Part shown: piece by piece, positions 12,017 to 22,460 of the stretch
Position numbering within the stretch: the first letter of the stretch is position 1
Layout: the number at the start of each line of letters is the position of its first letter
Source: Micractinium sp. NFX-FRZ
Taxonomy: Eukaryota; Chlorophyta; Trebouxiophyceae; Chlorellales; Chlorellaceae
Reading direction: 5' to 3'
Assembly: GCA_029339195.1 (NCBI GenBank)
Contig: JAPTJF010000238.1
Span: 1 to 64,000, forward strand
DNA: 64,000 nucleotides
Notes under the pieces: generated by a model
What the model saw: only the letters and a program-made list of their open reading frames with translations
Databases searched by the model: none
What the model was told of the DNA's origin: nothing
Program-made: the position numbers and the translations under genes

Positions 12017-13912
12017 ATGGACCACCCGCAGGCGGAGGGCGCCGCGCTGCGCACGCCTTCCCCCGCGGCTGTAGCGGCAGCAGCGGCGGTCCCGCGCCGG
12101 CGGCACCCCACTGCTGCCGTACAGCAGCAGGCTGTCGAGCAGCCTGCTCACGAGGAGCCCCCTAGCCAACATCAGCAACCATGCTCACTAGCGCGGCGCA
12201 TTGAGCAGGCAGCGGGCATCTACGCGGTCATTGGGCAGGCCGTCATGTGGAGAGGCTATGCGCCGGGGCTCACCCTTGCTGGCCACGCCCGTCAAGCGGC
12301 CCTGAGTGCCTTGAATGCAGTCTTTCTGCTGCAGGCCCTGTGCCTGCCGCACGACCTGTGGCTGCGCCTCAGGTGGGTGCTGCTGGAGGCGGGCAGGGCA
12401 GGCAGCAGGCCAGACACCGCTGCAGCAGCCAGAAGCTTGAACACGGGCAGGGTACGTCATGCACGGCGTTGCCGTCTCTGCTTGCCACACTGTCTGCTTC
12501 CCGGCCTCTAAACAGTGCACACTGCCTCCCCCCGCGTGCTCCCAGGGTGCTCCTCATAAGTACCTTCCGCATCGCCGCCGCACTGGTGGGCGCCCACCCT
12601 GCAACCATCGGCGGCGGCAGCGCACACGTGCCGGTGCTGCTGCGCCACGCTGCGGCGCCACGCTGGTGGGGCCCTGTTGTGGACTACCTGAAGCTTGGAC
12701 TGAGTAAGCCCCCTCCGTCTGCTCCTCCCTGTCTGCCCTCCCTCAAGTGGCTCCCTGTTTTGTTTTGATTCAGCAGCACGAGCTTATGAGCATGACATGT
12801 GCAGCCAATGTGCGGGTCTCTGCATGCCCTGACCAATGCTAGAGGCATGGTGCTCGCGGCTGCTTGCGCTTGCGGCGCACCGCCTGCATTTTCAGCGCGC
12901 TGTTTGAACTGGTCCCAGTGCATGCTAAGTGCCTGCTCTGCGGCCCTGGCATGCTGCGCACGCTGTGCATACACGTGCTCTCTGCTGGTGCGCTGCCTCT
13001 GCCGTTGCCGCTGCTGCTGCTGCTGCTGCTGCTTCTGCTGCGTCCCCCGGCAAAGCTCGCCTGCACAACTGCGTGCGCCGTTGCCCACCACCTCTGCCTC
13101 CCTTTCAGGCATGGGGATGCTGCCGCACACAAGCTCCGGCATGATGCTGCCGCAGCCGCTGCTGGCGGTGCTGCTGCAGCAAGTCACCATCATGTGGTTG
13201 ATCTCATCAGCAGCACCAGTCTACTGCGCAACGCCGCTGCTGAGTGACCCGCTCAGCCAGCGCCGAATCTCAAATGTGGCAGGCGTCATGGACGCGCTGC
13301 CGTCGCTGCTTGCGGCGCACGTGCCCGCCACCACAGGCGAGGCAGCGGCTGAGGGAGCAGGGGCATGTGCATTGGTTGGTCAGCGGTTGGGCATGACCTT
13401 TGTGGCCCACAGAGCCAGCGGGGCTCCAGAAAATGCAGGGGCGTGAGGGGTTGCTGTGCATAGGGCTGGCCTCTGCGGGGCTGATGCTGGCGATGCTGGC
13501 CCTTCCCCCACCCCCACCCCCACCCCCTGTCCCCGATTATCAACTGCTCCTGCGTTCAGGAAAGGGAGGGCGAGACGCGGCGCATGCGTGCGTGGCGGTG
13601 CTGAAGTTTCATAACTTTGCGCTGGGCGTGCTGCCGCCGCTGCTCTGCCAAGCCTTCACACAGCGCGGCTTCCTGCCGCCGCCGCCCACACTGCGCGCCG
13701 CACCCCACCAGCGGCCCGCCGGCTGGCGGCGCGCGGTGGCGGCCGCGCGCGAGGCGTGGCGCAGCGCCGACACAGCGCTACTGGAGCTGTGCACGGGCGT
13801 GGGCTATGAGGGCCTCCACCTGGTTCTGTTCCTTTATAATGCGCTGGGGCTGCTGTGGTGTGTGACCTCGGCCACAAGCGCTGTGCCCGATCCGGCTGCT
13901 GCTGCGGCCTGA
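12017..13912 (+). CDS. hydrophobic protein of unknown function
   Basis: I do not recognise this gene. Five exons (12017-12372, 12546-12703, 13109-13378, 13560-13912) with in-frame joins give 378 residues; the donor of the third segment could instead be a GC site near 13342. The first about 55 residues are Ala-, Pro- and Gln-rich and look disordered. Several hydrophobic segments follow: around LSALNAVFLLQALCL, LLAVLLQQVTIMWLISSAAP, FHNFALGVLPPLLCQAF and GLHLVLFLYNALGLLWCV. This suggests a multi-pass membrane protein, possibly of an organelle. No catalytic motif is visible. The whole gene lies between two direct repeats, so it may belong to a duplicated or mobile segment. Confidence 0.6.
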
Positions 13913-14000
13913 CAGCTGGCCTCACCCCACCTCACGCTGCTGCTCCACATTCCCTGCGCGGGCTAATGTGCTGCACACGCATGGTGTTGCTCGTGTCCCG

Positions 14001-14215
14001 AGCTCCCCTGCCCATCCTGTCTTCTCTCCTCCCGTCGAGCCGAAGCTCCCCTGCCCATCCTGTCTTCTCTCCTCCCGTCGAGCCGAAGCTCCCCTGCCCA
14101 TCCTGTCTTCCTTCCTCCCGTCGAGCCGAAGCTCCCCTGCCCATCCTGTCTTCTCTCCTCCCGTCGAGCCGAAGCTCCCCTGCTCATCCTTTCTTCTCTC
14201 CTCACGTCAAGCCGA
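14001..14215. repeat. 43-base minisatellite, five copies
   Basis: AGCTCCCCTGCCCATCCTGT starts at 14001, 14044, 14087, 14130 and 14173, an exact 43-base spacing each time. The full unit ends with CCCGTCGAGCCGA. Copies 1-4 are almost identical and the fifth is diverged. It is pyrimidine-rich on + and lies just after the stop of the preceding gene. Open frames through it are a by-product of the repeat. Confidence 0.95.
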
Positions 14216-14235
14216 CGCCCCGCCTGTCTGCATCC

Positions 14236-14791
14236 TCAACACTTCCTTTCAGCTTTCCCTCTCTCTCAGCTTTCCCCCTGATTGCTACCCCTGCCCCTAT
14301 TGCTATGTCAGCAGCCCCCCCTGTTGAAAATGTGATATATCTTCCGCCTGTTGCTTTTTACTAATTCTTGCCCTCACTCCCTCCCTCCCCTGGGAGGGCC
14401 CGGCCGCAATGCCGTCTCCCTGACTATTGACACTGGTGTAACGCAGGGGTACCAAGCCTGCTTGAGGTCACTCGGGAGAGCTTGCAAAAGTGGCTGAAGA
14501 GTTGCGGGGTGTGAAAGAAGGGGTAGGGTTGACATGGTGGTGTGGTGCGTTGGAACGTGCGGAGGTCGGGAAGGAGCAGCAAACATGATACAGCAGCAAG
14601 GGAAACCAAGGGGGAAAGAATCACATGTGTTGCATGCATGCTACCTAAACGAGGGCATGAAATGGGTTGGGAGCTCAAGCACGGCTCGCATGAAAGATTA
14701 AACGACAGGACATACCAGCAGCTGGGGGCGCCCTGCCTGCCTGGCCGCCTGACACCCCGTCACGCGCTGGCCGTGACCTGCGCGCCCACCG
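14236..14791. repeat. direct repeat copy B, overlapping the 3' end of DOHH
   Basis: This is the partner of 10951-11468, in the same orientation about 3.3 kb away. It covers the probable 3' UTR of the hydrophobic gene (+) and ends about 30 bases inside the last DOHH exon (-). The matched end in copy A reads GGCTGGCCGTAACCTG, against GCTGGCCGTGACCTG here. Confidence 0.8.
14437..14441 (+). terminator. TGTAA signal inside repeat copy B
   Basis: This is the likely poly(A) signal for the hydrophobic-protein gene, in the same repeat context as the signal at 11131. Confidence 0.4.
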
Positions 14792-17474
14792 CTGCTGCAC
14801 CTGCCCCTGCCGGCTGGCCGCCGTCATCTGCATACTGGAAGCTGCCACTCTGCTCAAACTCAAGCATGTCCAGTGCCACAATGCAGGAGTCTGCCACGAT
14901 TGGTTCCGGGTCGGCGGCGTACTGCACAGAGGGCAAGGCAGGGGGTAAAGGTGAGTGTGATGAGTGGTGATAGCCAGCATCCAGCATGACGAGTGCTGAG
15001 TTGAGGCAGGGTGCTACAGGCAGTGTGCCACAAATGGGCTCCGGGCCAGCGGCATGCTGCACAGAGGGAAGGGGGCCAGAGGGAGGATGGGGTAGTGAGG
15101 AGGTGCTTGCTCGGCCTCACCCAGTTCATGCTGTACATGCTTCAGCAGTGGGGTGAGCGGTGGGCAGCACTGCCAGCACTTGCCAGGGCCAATCAGAACT
15201 CTCAACCCCAGGTGCGTTATCGGCCTGGGCCATGTACGGCAGTGCTGCACCGCCCCGCTCCACACCGCCCCACACATCCTCACCCCGCCTAGATGCGCCG
15301 CTTGGGGGCAGGAGGCGCACAGCACACGCTGCATGCCCTGGGGCGCCAACCATCCCCAGCTATGCCTCCCCACACCGGCCTTCTTGCACCGACTCCCCCC
15401 ACCTGACCAAGTACATGCCTGCTTTTTAATTAATGCAAGCATGGCAATGCTGCATGGCAACGACTACAGCAGTACTGCTGCTCAACCTGCCCACCGCCGC
15501 ACCTGCTTGAGCAGCTGGATGCACTCGGGGGCGGCAATGGCCCCCAGCGCCTCGGCTGCCTCGTGCCGCACCATCGGGTTCTCATCTGGGTCCTCCAGCA
15601 CCAGCCTGCAGGGCAGGGCAGAGATGTAGATTTGAAGAGAACAAACTTGCGGGTGCAGTGCAACCAAACAGGCGATACGGCAGCAATGGGCTTCTGAGGG
15701 GTCCCTCAAGGCACCACGCCTCCGGGTTGTTTTGACAGGGCAGACTGCTGTGCACAGGCCAAAACATGCGCATGCGCGAGGCGTGCACCACGCCAGCCAT
15801 GCCATGCCATCGCCACCGCTGCACCTCTCCATGCCCCCTGGCTGCCACCAGTGCCACCATGCAGCCCCCACATCTGCGGCTCCACACCGGCCGGGCCTGC
15901 CACACCCCCTAAGACCATTCTCAGCTCAGTCCCAACTCCCTCCCCAGCTTCTACCCTCAGCACCGGCCCATTCACTTGAGCGTCTCCACCGCGCCCGCGT
16001 CCTGCATCTGCCCCAGCACATACGCCACCTCGTGCTTGAGTAGCGCCGAGCTGGCGGCCGTGAACGACGCGCCCAGCGCGCCCACAGCCTCCTCCCCCCC
16101 GCGGTTGCGCAGCGCAAACATGGCTCGGTACCGCTGGAAGATGGCCTCCTGCTCGTCCAGCAGGCTGGAGCGCAGCTGGGGCAGCGGGGTGGAGGCGGGG
16201 GCCGCGGGGGTGGGATCCACTGAGTAATATTTGGACTCGGTTGCGTTGGCATCCGCCTCCTCTGCCGCCTGGGCGGCTGCGGCGGCTGCGGCAAAGTGCT
16301 CGATGCGCTGCAGCGCCAGCTGGCAGGTGTGGGCGACCTCCTGGCAGGGGTCCTGCAGGTGGGCACGACGGGAGAGCGGGTGAGGCAGGCAAGCAACAGG
16401 TAGCATGAAACGGATGTCCCCATACAGGATGCCAGGCGGAACAGGCAGCTCTGCTGCTTCCCAGGGGCAGCGGCGCCCCCTTGAGCGCACTGCATCGCCA
16501 GCAGACCATCACACCTCGGCATCGCAGGAGAAGAGTCCCAGCATGCAGCCCGGCGCAGCCCAGCGCAGCCCAGAGCAGCCCAGCGCAGCGAGATGGAAGT
16601 CAGCACTCCCAGCGCAGCCCAGCGGAGCGAGATGGAGGTCAGCACTCCCAGCGCAGCCCAGCACAATGTATGCAAGCACGACAACAGGTCAGCCCAGCGC
16701 AGCTCACAGCACACCTGCAGGTGCTCCCGCAGCGGCGCCAGGCACTCCTCCGTCCCAATCGCCCCCAGCGCCTCGCCCGCCTCATGCCGCACCCTGCACC
16801 AACGAGAGAGGGAAGCGGGGCATGAGGGCTGTGCGGCAGACGGCACCCTACTGTCCTCCCCAGTGGCAGCAAGTTCTCTGATTTTCTCATCACTCATGCA
16901 CTTCATCCCTGCAAGTCTGCGTGGCCGGCCTGCTCCCACGCTTGCTGCTGCCTGCTGCCTGCCAGAGCAGCCGCCGCCCCTGCTCACATTGGGTGCTCGC
17001 TCTCGTCCTTCAAAATGAACTTGAGCGTGGCCACGGCTGCCGGGTCCTGGCGCTGCCCCAGGCAGTAGGCCACCTCGTGGCGGAAGAGGGCAGAGGGGTC
17101 CTTGAGGCCTGCAGTGCGTGCAGGGGCGATAGCTCGTGAGCCGGCGATTGCACACACACTGGCGGCGGCGGCGGCGGCAGGAACGGCGGCGGCGGTGGCG
17201 GCAGTGGCAGTTGTCGGGCTGTGCTCCACCGGCCGTCGCCTGCGCGGCTTCTGCCGTGTGGTCAAGATGTTGCGCACCACCCAGGCCGGTCCCAGAAGCC
17301 CGCATGCACGAGAGGCCACGCACCCTCCAGCATGGCGGCGTGCGCCTGCTCCCCCGCAATGCCGCGCAGCGAAAACAGGATCCTGTACTTGGCTGGCAGC
17401 GTGGTGGAGGGGCTCTTCAGCTTGTCCAGGAGCCCCTGTACCACGGCTGCGTCGCGCTCTACTAGCGCCGCCAT
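14760..17474 (-). CDS. DOHH: deoxyhypusine hydroxylase (HEAT-repeat iron enzyme)
   Basis: DOHH hydroxylates deoxyhypusine on eIF5A, the last step of hypusine formation, in the cytosol. Six exons (17324-17474, 16988-17108, 16715-16793, 15976-16352, 15503-15605, 14760-14921) join in frame to 330 residues, near the usual length of about 300. The four His-Glu iron-ligand motifs of the family are present in order: LFRHEVAYCLGQ, VRHEAGEALGAIG, LLKHEVAYVLGQ and VRHEAAEALGAI. Two lie in the N-terminal HEAT half and two in the C-terminal half. An Ala-rich, Pro-rich insert separates the halves. ENPMVRHEAAEALGAI is near-diagnostic. I start at the ATG at 17474; only a TTG lies upstream in frame. The last intron holds a decayed copy of the last exon. 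The gene is divergent from the GST-like gene, 207 bases away. Confidence 0.93.
14990..15080 (-). repeat. decayed copy of the DOHH last-exon 3' splice junction, in the last intron
   Basis: Read on -, CCCTCTGTGCAG followed by CATGCCGCTGGCCCGGAGCC copies the true junction CCCTCTGTGCAG/TACGCCGCCGACCCGGAACC, 135 bases away. Translated, HAAGPEPI then an indel parallels YAADPEPIVADSCIVALDML. Small indels have broken the copy. Confidence 0.85.
16560..16665. repeat. short tandem repeat in DOHH intron 3
   Basis: GAGATGGAAGTCAGCACTCC and GAGATGGAGGTCAGCACTCC are each followed by CAGCGCAGCCCAGC, about 39 bases apart, inside a run of CAGCGCAGCC units. It is intronic only. Confidence 0.8.
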
Positions 17475-17681
17475 TGTTATCAACTTGCAAGCTCCGGTCG
17501 GGCAATTGGGTCACACAGGACTATTGTGATTAGCCCAGTTCCCTTGCGCAGGTTGCTGCGCTGCTGTGCTGCGCTGCCAACAGGTGCTGCGCAAAAGTAT
17601 CCTGCCTGCCTCAAATCTAGCAATCGCGGGACCAATTACCGCTTGACAGCAGTGCTCGCCTCCCCGCGATCACTGGCTGCA
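17475..17681. promoter_or_regulatory. shared divergent promoter region of DOHH and the GST-like gene
   Basis: Only 207 bases separate the two start codons, which point away from each other. Both promoters and 5' UTRs must fit here or overlap. I see no TATA box. Co-regulation is possible but inferred. Confidence 0.5.
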
Positions 17682-20600
17682 ATGGTGGTTGCAAGCCGCT
17701 GCAGCTCCTTGCTCAGCGGTGCACCAGTGGCCTCGGCTTTTGTGGCCTCCAGCGGACGTAACAGCTCGGGCAGCGCGTTCAGGACAGCGGCGCTCCGGCA
17801 GCAGCGCGCCAGCAGGCCTTGGTCGGCACAACCCACCTACACGGCGGGCGGCAGCGGCGGCGGGCGGCGGGTCACCAGGATGCTGTTTGCGGGGCTGAAG
17901 AAGGCCCTGGGCGGGCAGGTAGGAGGGCCACATTTTCGTACTGCATTATTGCTTACAAGCTGCACCCATGCCCAGCGTGCCTGGCACGAAGTGCCCCAAA
18001 ACTCCGGCCCCCACGTCCTGCCTGCCACCACACTGCCGCCCGCTGTCCTTGTTTGTTTGCGCAGGACACAACCCCTGCCTCTGCGCCAGCTGTCCAGGCA
18101 GTTCCATTTGCGGACACGGCTCCATCGTGGGAGGAGCTGCAGCAGATGGTGGAGGCCAAGCAGGCGGCCCTCAACTACACCCCACCTGACCTGGAGACGG
18201 TGAGAGCGGGGGAGAGGGATCCACGGAGGGTAGGGGCGGGGGGACAGATTCATTCATTCATACAGTGGGGGGCGGGGATGAGCGAGTTGGTGGTGGAGTC
18301 CAAGCAGGCAGCTCTGAGCGCCCCTCAAGGAGGGAAAAGGGCAGGGAGTGGCGGGGCATCGGCAGTCGCATCTTCAGGAGTGCCTTGTGCACTGTGACTT
18401 TCCACACAGAAGTGTCAACACGCGTCTGGCGTCCTGCAGCCTCGCCACACAGCGAGGCACCAGGCCTGGTGACCGCCATGCTCCCTTGCTGCCTGCCCCT
18501 GGCCCACCCACAATCTGGCTGTGCAGGGACCTGCCCACTCCTACTCCCTGCGCCGCACGTTTGGGCAGCCCGGCGAGCCTGTGGTGAAGCTGTACCGCGA
18601 CCACGCTGCCTGGTGCCCCTGTGAGCACTGCTGTGCTGTGCTGTGAGCGCTGCTGTGCTGTGCTGTGCGACACGAGCCTGTGGTGAAGCTGTACCGTGAC
18701 CAGCTGTAGCCTGGTGCTCCTGTGAGCGCTGTGCTGTGTTAAGCTGCAGTGCGTCACGCTGTGCTGCGCTGTGCTGTGCCGTGCTGCGCTCTGGCGAAGC
18801 GCAGAGCCTCGCCCTGCCTTGGGCGCCACAAACTGAGGCTGCCCCCTCTGCCTTGCTGCATTGCCCGTCTCTGCGCCCCATTTCCCATCCCTTCCTCCTG
18901 TCCCCTCAACTCACCACTGGCAACCCTGCCTTGCTGCAGATTGCCACAAGATCGTGCTGCAACTTGAGGAGAAGCGCATCCCATATGTCGTCGAGAAGAT
19001 GTGAGCGCGCATTATCGTTTGGGAAGGCCAGAGTTTAGAGTGTCCTGCATGTTGTTGAGCGAGCCTTGCGTGCTTGTTTGATATGTGGCCTCCACCTGCA
19101 GCAACATGCGGTGCAATGACAAGCCTCCTGCACAACCTTAGCCGAGGAGCTGACTTCTGTCATGGTTGCCAAACGTCCCCATTCCCCACACACACGCAGC
19201 AACATGCGACAAGCCCCCTTCACATACGCGCAGAGGAGCTTGACTCCGTTCAAATGTGTCCTCCCCCCCACCCGCAGCAATATGAGGTGCTATGGAGAGA
19301 AGCCTCGGGAGTTCATGGCCAAGGTGCCCTCTGGGCTTCTGCCCGTCCTGGAGGTGGGCGGCCGCATCATCACCGAGTCAGCGGTCATCCAGCAGGTGGG
19401 TCCAAATAAGAGGCACCCGATGCTGCCTCATGCGGGGTCTGCTCTCAACATGTACAGCACTTGCATGTGTGTCTGCAACACCATGCCCTGCTGGCTCCAG
19501 GTGCCGGGGCAGCGCAGCCTGAGCCCGCTGTGTCTTGCCAACTGCGTCTCGCGACCTCACAATGAACAGTGCATAAGCTTGTGTCTGTGTTTCCATGCCC
19601 TGCTGGCCCGCAGGTGCTGGAGGCAGCGCAGCCAGCGCCGGCGATGCTGCCCCCCGAGGGCTCGGCGGAGCGCCAGCGTGCCGCCCAGCTCATGCGGCTG
19701 GAGCGCCAGCTGTTCTCTGCCTGGATGCAGTGGCTGACCAGCGGATGGTGAGGGCGCAGCCAAGGGGCAGGGTGGGGTAGTGTGGGTGTGCGTGTGTGTG
19801 CTGGGGGGTCCCTCGTAGCGGTGAGGTGTGGGGGTGTGGTGGTGTGGTGGTCCTGCGAGGCAGTAGGGCGGCTGGAGGGCCCGCTGCCATTTGCTTGCCT
19901 GCAATGGCCGGTGAGGGGCAGCTGGGGGCGGGGGGCAAGCGGGGCGAGGTGCACAGCAGATGCCCGCAGGGATGGCAGCCCCCTGCGCTGCCGCCCCTTG
20001 GCCCCGCGCCGCCACACGGCCTGCCTGCCCTCCCCTGATTGCTCTGCCCGCCTGCCCGCCTGCCTGCCTGCCTGTCCCGCGCTGCCGCCCTCCGCATCTC
20101 ATCCCAACCCCTCACCCACCCCACGCTCCCTCCTGCCTGACCCAGGGGCCACGAGAGCAACCGCGACAACTTCATCCGCACCATGGACATCGTTGATGGG
20201 GCGCTGGGGGAGGCCCCCGGCCCCTACTTCCTCTCCTCCTTTGGACTAGTGGACATCACTTTTGCACCCTTCCTGGAGCGCATCGTCTCCTCCCTGCTCT
20301 ACTACAAGGGCTTTGCCGTGCGCGGCGAGGTGGGCGTGGGGCGGGGCAAGGGTGATTGGCGGTGGCGTGCGGGTGGTGCTTGCTTCTGGACGCACGTTCG
20401 GGTGGTGGGCACGACAGACCGCGGGTGGGATGGGGTGCGCGGGTGATGCTTGCTTTTCACAGTGTGTCCGTTGGGCTTGGTGCACAATCCAGAGCAGGTG
20501 TGCCCTGGATTCACACGCAATGCCGCCCCATCGCCCACCCCGCAGCGCCGCTGCCTCCGTGTACAGCACAGGCTTTGGGGCCATGGGCGCCCGCCCTGCA

Positions 20601-22460
20601 TAATCCTGGCATGCAGCAACAGACAGAGACAGAGGCCTCCCTAGCGCTGCAACCTGCACAAACCCTGCGCTGCACCCCTTCCCCGGCCCCTGCAGGGGCG
20701 CTGGCCCAATGTGGAGCGCTGGTTTGAGGCCATGGAGGGCCGCCCCTCTTATGCTGGCTTCAAGAGCGACCACTACACGCACGTCCACGACCTGCCGCCG
20801 CAGCTGGGCGGCTGCGTGTCGGGTGCGTGGCTGGGGCGCACCAGTGGGGGTCCGAGGGGCGGCCGTGCTGTGTGTCATTTGCTGTTTTTGGCTGTACGGG
20901 TGTTTGCGTGCCTGGCTGATTCCTGGCGGTTGGGATGCCCGAGTGAAGGGGTGAAGGCGTCTGAGAGACGGCACTCGATGCTGTGCGTTCTCTGCTGCTT
21001 TCACCTAAGCGTTGTGTGCACCAGGCCCCTGCCTGCATTGATTTCTCTTGCTGTGACTTGAAGCCTGGGCTTCCGTGCCTGGCCGGCTGCAAGCCAGTAA
21101 GCACAGCGCTGCTGAGGTCAACTGCACAGCACCCGGCCCTGCGCAGCCTTTAAAGCAAAGCCCCGTGCTGCTGCCTTGAGCGGCACCCATGCAGCATGAA
21201 CAGATTGGCATGACAAGACTGCCAGTTGCGCATGCACGGCTGCACTCATGCCAGCCCCCTGCCTTCTGCACTGCACCCCGCCCTCGAGCAGTGCATTCCC
21301 CGCCCCCCTGCCGTCGATGGCACGGATGTGCATGCGCTAGCCATGTCATCAACGCGCCCCTGCACTGCTCCCCGCCCTCACCCTCTGCACTCCCCAAGCC
21401 TTGGCTCCTTGCTGCCGCCATGGTCGGCATGCTTGCAAACACTCGCTAGCCGTGTCGTCAACCTGCCCTCTGTACCGCCCCCCTTGCCGCCCTCACCCCC
21501 TGCAGTCCCCGAGGCCAAGCCCTATGCCGCCGCCATCGACGGCACGGACGGCAAGAGCTGGCACCTGCCTCTGGAGCCGCTGAGCGGCACCTCTCTGGAG
21601 GCCCACAGCCCGGGGGAGCAGCCAGAGGTGGACCGGCTGCAGGTAAGGGTGAATGGACGCACAATACACAAGGAAGCGTGCAGTGCGCTGTTGGCTTGGC
21701 ACGGGGACAGGGTGAGGTGGGACGAGATGGGCGCGTGCGGAGGGGCGCAAATGGGATGACGTATGCTTGTGTTTTGTCCGGCCCCCTGCCCCCTGCCCAG
21801 CACCCCTCCTTCCCACCCACCACTGGCTGCGTCCCTGTGGCGCAGGCGGCGGCGCGCCTGGTTGAGAACCACGAGGCGGTGACCCGCTTTGCGCTGCGCG
21901 GCGCCCCAGGAGGCCTGCCCGGCCCGCGCCCCGTGGCCGCCGTGCTCTGTGACCCCACAGCCATCCCTGCCATGGAGCACCAACCCGCGGCGGATGCGGG
22001 TGCGTGGGAGGGCGGAGAGCTGCCTCAGGTTTGGCTGTGTGGTTGGTCCTGCTTGAGAGAACAGACCTGCCCCGTAGCCTCTGTGCACCCTCGTGCCACC
22101 GAGGCTGGTGCAAACGGCAGTGGTGCGCGCCGCACACGCTGCATGCGCCAGCCCGGCATGCCCCTCCTGTATCTGTAACACATTCTGCTGCTATGCCTGC
22201 CCTGCACCCGTGCAGCCCTGCGGCATGTGGCACACGCGCTGCTGTGTGGCGTGGAGGCCAAGCAGGCGTCCCCCCAGGCGCTGGCAGCAGCGGCGGGAGG
22301 GGGCGGCGGCAGCGGCGGCGCTGTGCATGACGGCTCGGTTGTCATCCCTGCTATGGCTTTCCTGCGGGACCGTGTCTGCGTGCCACGTGACCTCAAGCTA
22401 CCGGCGGCCCGCCAGTTCCGTGCCCACCTGAACTGGGCAATCGATCAGCTGCAGCAGTAG
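17682..22460 (+). CDS. plastid-targeted glutathione S-transferase-like protein with WCPYC motif
   Basis: Eleven exons join in frame to 541 residues: 17682-17918, 18065-18199, 18527-18620, 18940-19000, 19278-19395, 19614-19747, 20146-20329, 20696-20822, 21506-21642, 21846-21999, 22216-22460. The first about 75 residues are rich in Ser, Ala and Arg, like a chloroplast transit peptide. A thioredoxin-fold N-domain follows: KLYRDHAAWCPYCHKIVLQL (redox Cys pair near 154/157, split by an intron), YGEKPREF, VPSGLLPVLEVGGRIITES. A helical GST C-domain (QLFSAWMQWLTSGW, PYFLSSFGLVDITFAPFLER, VERWFEAMEGRPSYAGFKSD) is followed by an extension (AARLVENHEAV, FLRDRVCVPRDLKLPAARQF, HLNWAIDQL) that plant members also carry. 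The family is plant and cyanobacterial. CPYC suggests a glutaredoxin-like thiol activity. The substrate is unknown. Four introns carry copies of their own splice junctions. Confidence 0.88.
18575..18730 (+). repeat. tandem copy of GST exon 3 end and its 5' splice site
   Basis: GAGCCTGTGGTGAAGCTGTA starts at 18575 (true exon, ends CCCCT/GTGAGC) and again at 18674 (intron copy, ends CTCCT/GTGAGC), 99 bases apart. The copy has a small indel that creates an in-frame TAG. CTGTG microsatellite lies between them. Confidence 0.92.
19097..19290 (+). repeat. three tandem copies of the GST exon 5 3' splice junction
   Basis: GCAGCAACATGCGGTGC (AG at 19101), GCAGCAACATGCGA (AG at 19199) and GCAGCAATATGAGGTGC (AG at 19277, the one that keeps the frame) follow each other at 98 and 78 bases. 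AGGAGCTGACT / AGGAGCTTGACT also match between the units. Confidence 0.88.
19465..19640 (+). repeat. copy of the GST exon 6 3' splice junction
   Basis: CCATGCCCTGCTGGCTCCAG followed by GTGCCGGGGCAGCGCAGCC (AG at 19500) copies CCATGCCCTGCTGGCCCGCAG followed by GTGCTGGAGGCAGCGCAGCC (AG at 19613), 113 bases apart. Confidence 0.88.
21300..21560 (+). repeat. copy of the GST exon 9 3' splice junction
   Basis: CCGCCCTCACCCTCTGCACT followed by CCCCAAGCC and GCCGCCATGGTCGGCA copies the true junction CCGCCCTCACCCCCTGCAG/T followed by CCCCGAGGCC and GCCGCCATCGACGGCA, about 115 bases apart. The AG of the copy has become AC. GCTAGCCATGTCATCAAC / GCTAGCCGTGTCGTCAAC shows the same unit upstream. Confidence 0.85.

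Larger units (their letters stand above)
13913..14759. other. 3' region with minisatellite and repeat copy B
   Basis: This is convergent space between the unknown hydrophobic gene (+) and DOHH (-). It contains a 43-base minisatellite and most of repeat copy B, which runs into the last coding bases of DOHH. I see no further gene. Confidence 0.55.

Noticed and set aside
14001..14215. Arg/Gly-rich frames through the 43-base minisatellite
   Set aside because: Forty-three is not a multiple of three, so each copy shifts frame. This is not how a coding repeat behaves.
14001..14215. CRISPR-like array
   Set aside because: There are no spacers between units, and the genome is a eukaryotic nuclear one.
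17474..17483. Longer DOHH N-terminus from a TTG at 17483
   Set aside because: TTG is an unlikely start in a nuclear gene, and the ATG at 17474 gives the family start.
17682..22460. Reading the C-terminal part of the GST-like protein as a separate fused gene
   Set aside because: The extension is phase-continuous and plant members of this family carry a similar one (RDRxxVPRD, RAHLNWAID), so it is a family trait.
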